Source of the DNA: Desulfomicrobiaceae bacterium
GTDB taxonomy: Bacteria; Desulfobacterota; Desulfovibrionia; Desulfovibrionales; Desulfomicrobiaceae
DNA: 6,802 nt
Direction of reading: 5' to 3'
Assembly: GCA_003530935.1 (NCBI GenBank)
Contig: DPEO01000145.1
Coordinates: forward strand, 1-6,802
The notes beneath the pieces were generated by a model. That model did no database searches. It was not told where the DNA came from and saw nothing but the letters and a program-made list of their open reading frames with translations. Both the position numbers and the translations under genes were made by a program. Of this stretch, positions 6,431 to 6,802 are shown piece by piece (position 1 is the stretch's first letter; every line of letters starts with the position of its first letter).

Positions 6431-6802
6431 TTAGACTCGACGGCGTTTGGGCGGACGGCATCCATTGTGCGGGATGGGGGTGACATCGCGAATGAAGGCG
6501 ACCCGCATCCCCAAGGCATTGATGGCACGCATGGCCGACTCCCGGCCAGCGCCCGGACCTTTGACATAAATCCCCACGGTACGCATGCCGCAATCCATGG
6601 CCTTACGGGCAGCGGTCTCCGCGGCTTTCTGCGCCGCAAACGGGGTATTCTTGCGGGATCCACGAAATCCCGAAGCACCGGAACTCGCCCAGCTCACCAC
6701 GTTGCCCGCAGGATCGGTAAACGTCACGATGGTGTTGTTAAACGAGCTGGTAATGTGCGCAATTCCCACGGGAATATTACGCTTTTCTTTCTTTTTGGTC
6801 AC
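6431..6802 (-). CDS. rpsK: 30S ribosomal protein S11 (5' end at window edge)
   Basis: At least 123 residues of S11, a platform protein that contacts 16S rRNA near the E site. Family segments are clear: IPVGIAHITSSFNNTIVTFT, GNVVSWASSGASGFRGSRK, TPFAAQKAAE, GIYVKGPGAGRESAMRAI and the basic end HNGCRPPKRRRV. A GTG codon falls exactly on the window edge (6802-6800). S11 is usually about 129 residues and begins MARPR or similar before the KKKEK stretch, so this GTG is probably an internal valine and the true start lies a few codons outside. The stop TAA is 14 nt before the rpsD start. It belongs to the alpha operon; rpsM would be expected just beyond the edge. Confidence 0.97.
   Translation of the reverse strand: MTKKKEKRNIPVGIAHITSSFNNTIVTFTDPAGNVVSWASSGASGFRGSRKNTPFAAQKAAETAARKAMDCGMRTVGIYVKGPGAGRESAMRAINALGMRVAFIRDVTPIPHNGCRPPKRRRV

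Noticed and set aside
4578..6434. Long plus-strand frames (301 and 316 codons) opposite rpoA and rpsD
   Set aside because: They mirror highly conserved essential genes and show no family motifs.
5790..6593. S4 with a 59-residue N-terminal extension from ATG 6593
   Set aside because: The extension overlaps rpsK out of frame, is unlike S4, and the family N terminus with a strong ribosome binding site begins at TTG 6416.
1..6802. CRISPR arrays, insertion sequences, tRNA genes or attachment sites
   Set aside because: I saw no regularly spaced direct repeats, transposase motifs, tRNA-like cloverleaf or terminal inverted repeats; the window is almost entirely coding.

Overview
The window looks like chromosome of a Desulfovibrio-type sulfate reducer (Desulfovibrionota). 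This rests on GC-rich coding sequence, ribosomal proteins of that style, a selenocysteine-containing SelD, and the neighbourhood alpha operon / LysR regulator / selD, which I recall from Desulfovibrio genomes but could not check here. Every real gene lies on the minus strand, so transcription runs from high to low coordinates. Coding density is near total: the only non-coding stretch of any size is about 88 bp (4249-4336).

Region 1 (6802-4337) is the distal part of the ribosomal alpha operon: rpsK (S11, 5' end at the window edge), rpsD (S4, TTG start, zinc-cysteine form), rpoA (RNA polymerase alpha) and rplQ (L17). It closes with a strong intrinsic terminator at 4293-4323.

Region 2 (4249-4280) is the short leader between the terminator and the next gene. 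It holds three ATAG/CTAT half-sites spaced exactly 11 bp apart. They form two overlapping T-N11-A palindromes, a good candidate operator for the LysR regulator that follows.

Region 3 (4248-1) is a tightly packed four-gene unit: a LysR regulator of the selenium-metabolism-associated type, selD (selenophosphate synthetase), an RACo-like 2Fe-2S/ASKHA ATPase, and lipA (lipoyl synthase, cut by the window edge). Each of the three junctions is a 4-nt overlap (ATGA, GTGA, ATGA), so translation is probably coupled along the whole unit. selD has an in-frame UGA at codon 12, exactly at the family's catalytic Cys position, and a well-placed hairpin follows it. It is almost certainly a selenoprotein that a standard gene caller would truncate to a start at 3250.

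Taken together, selenium supply may set translation of selD through UGA readthrough and, through coupling, of the RACo-like protein and lipA as well. Why a corrinoid-activator-like ATPase and lipoyl synthase share an operon with selenophosphate synthetase is the open question and the most novel aspect of the window.
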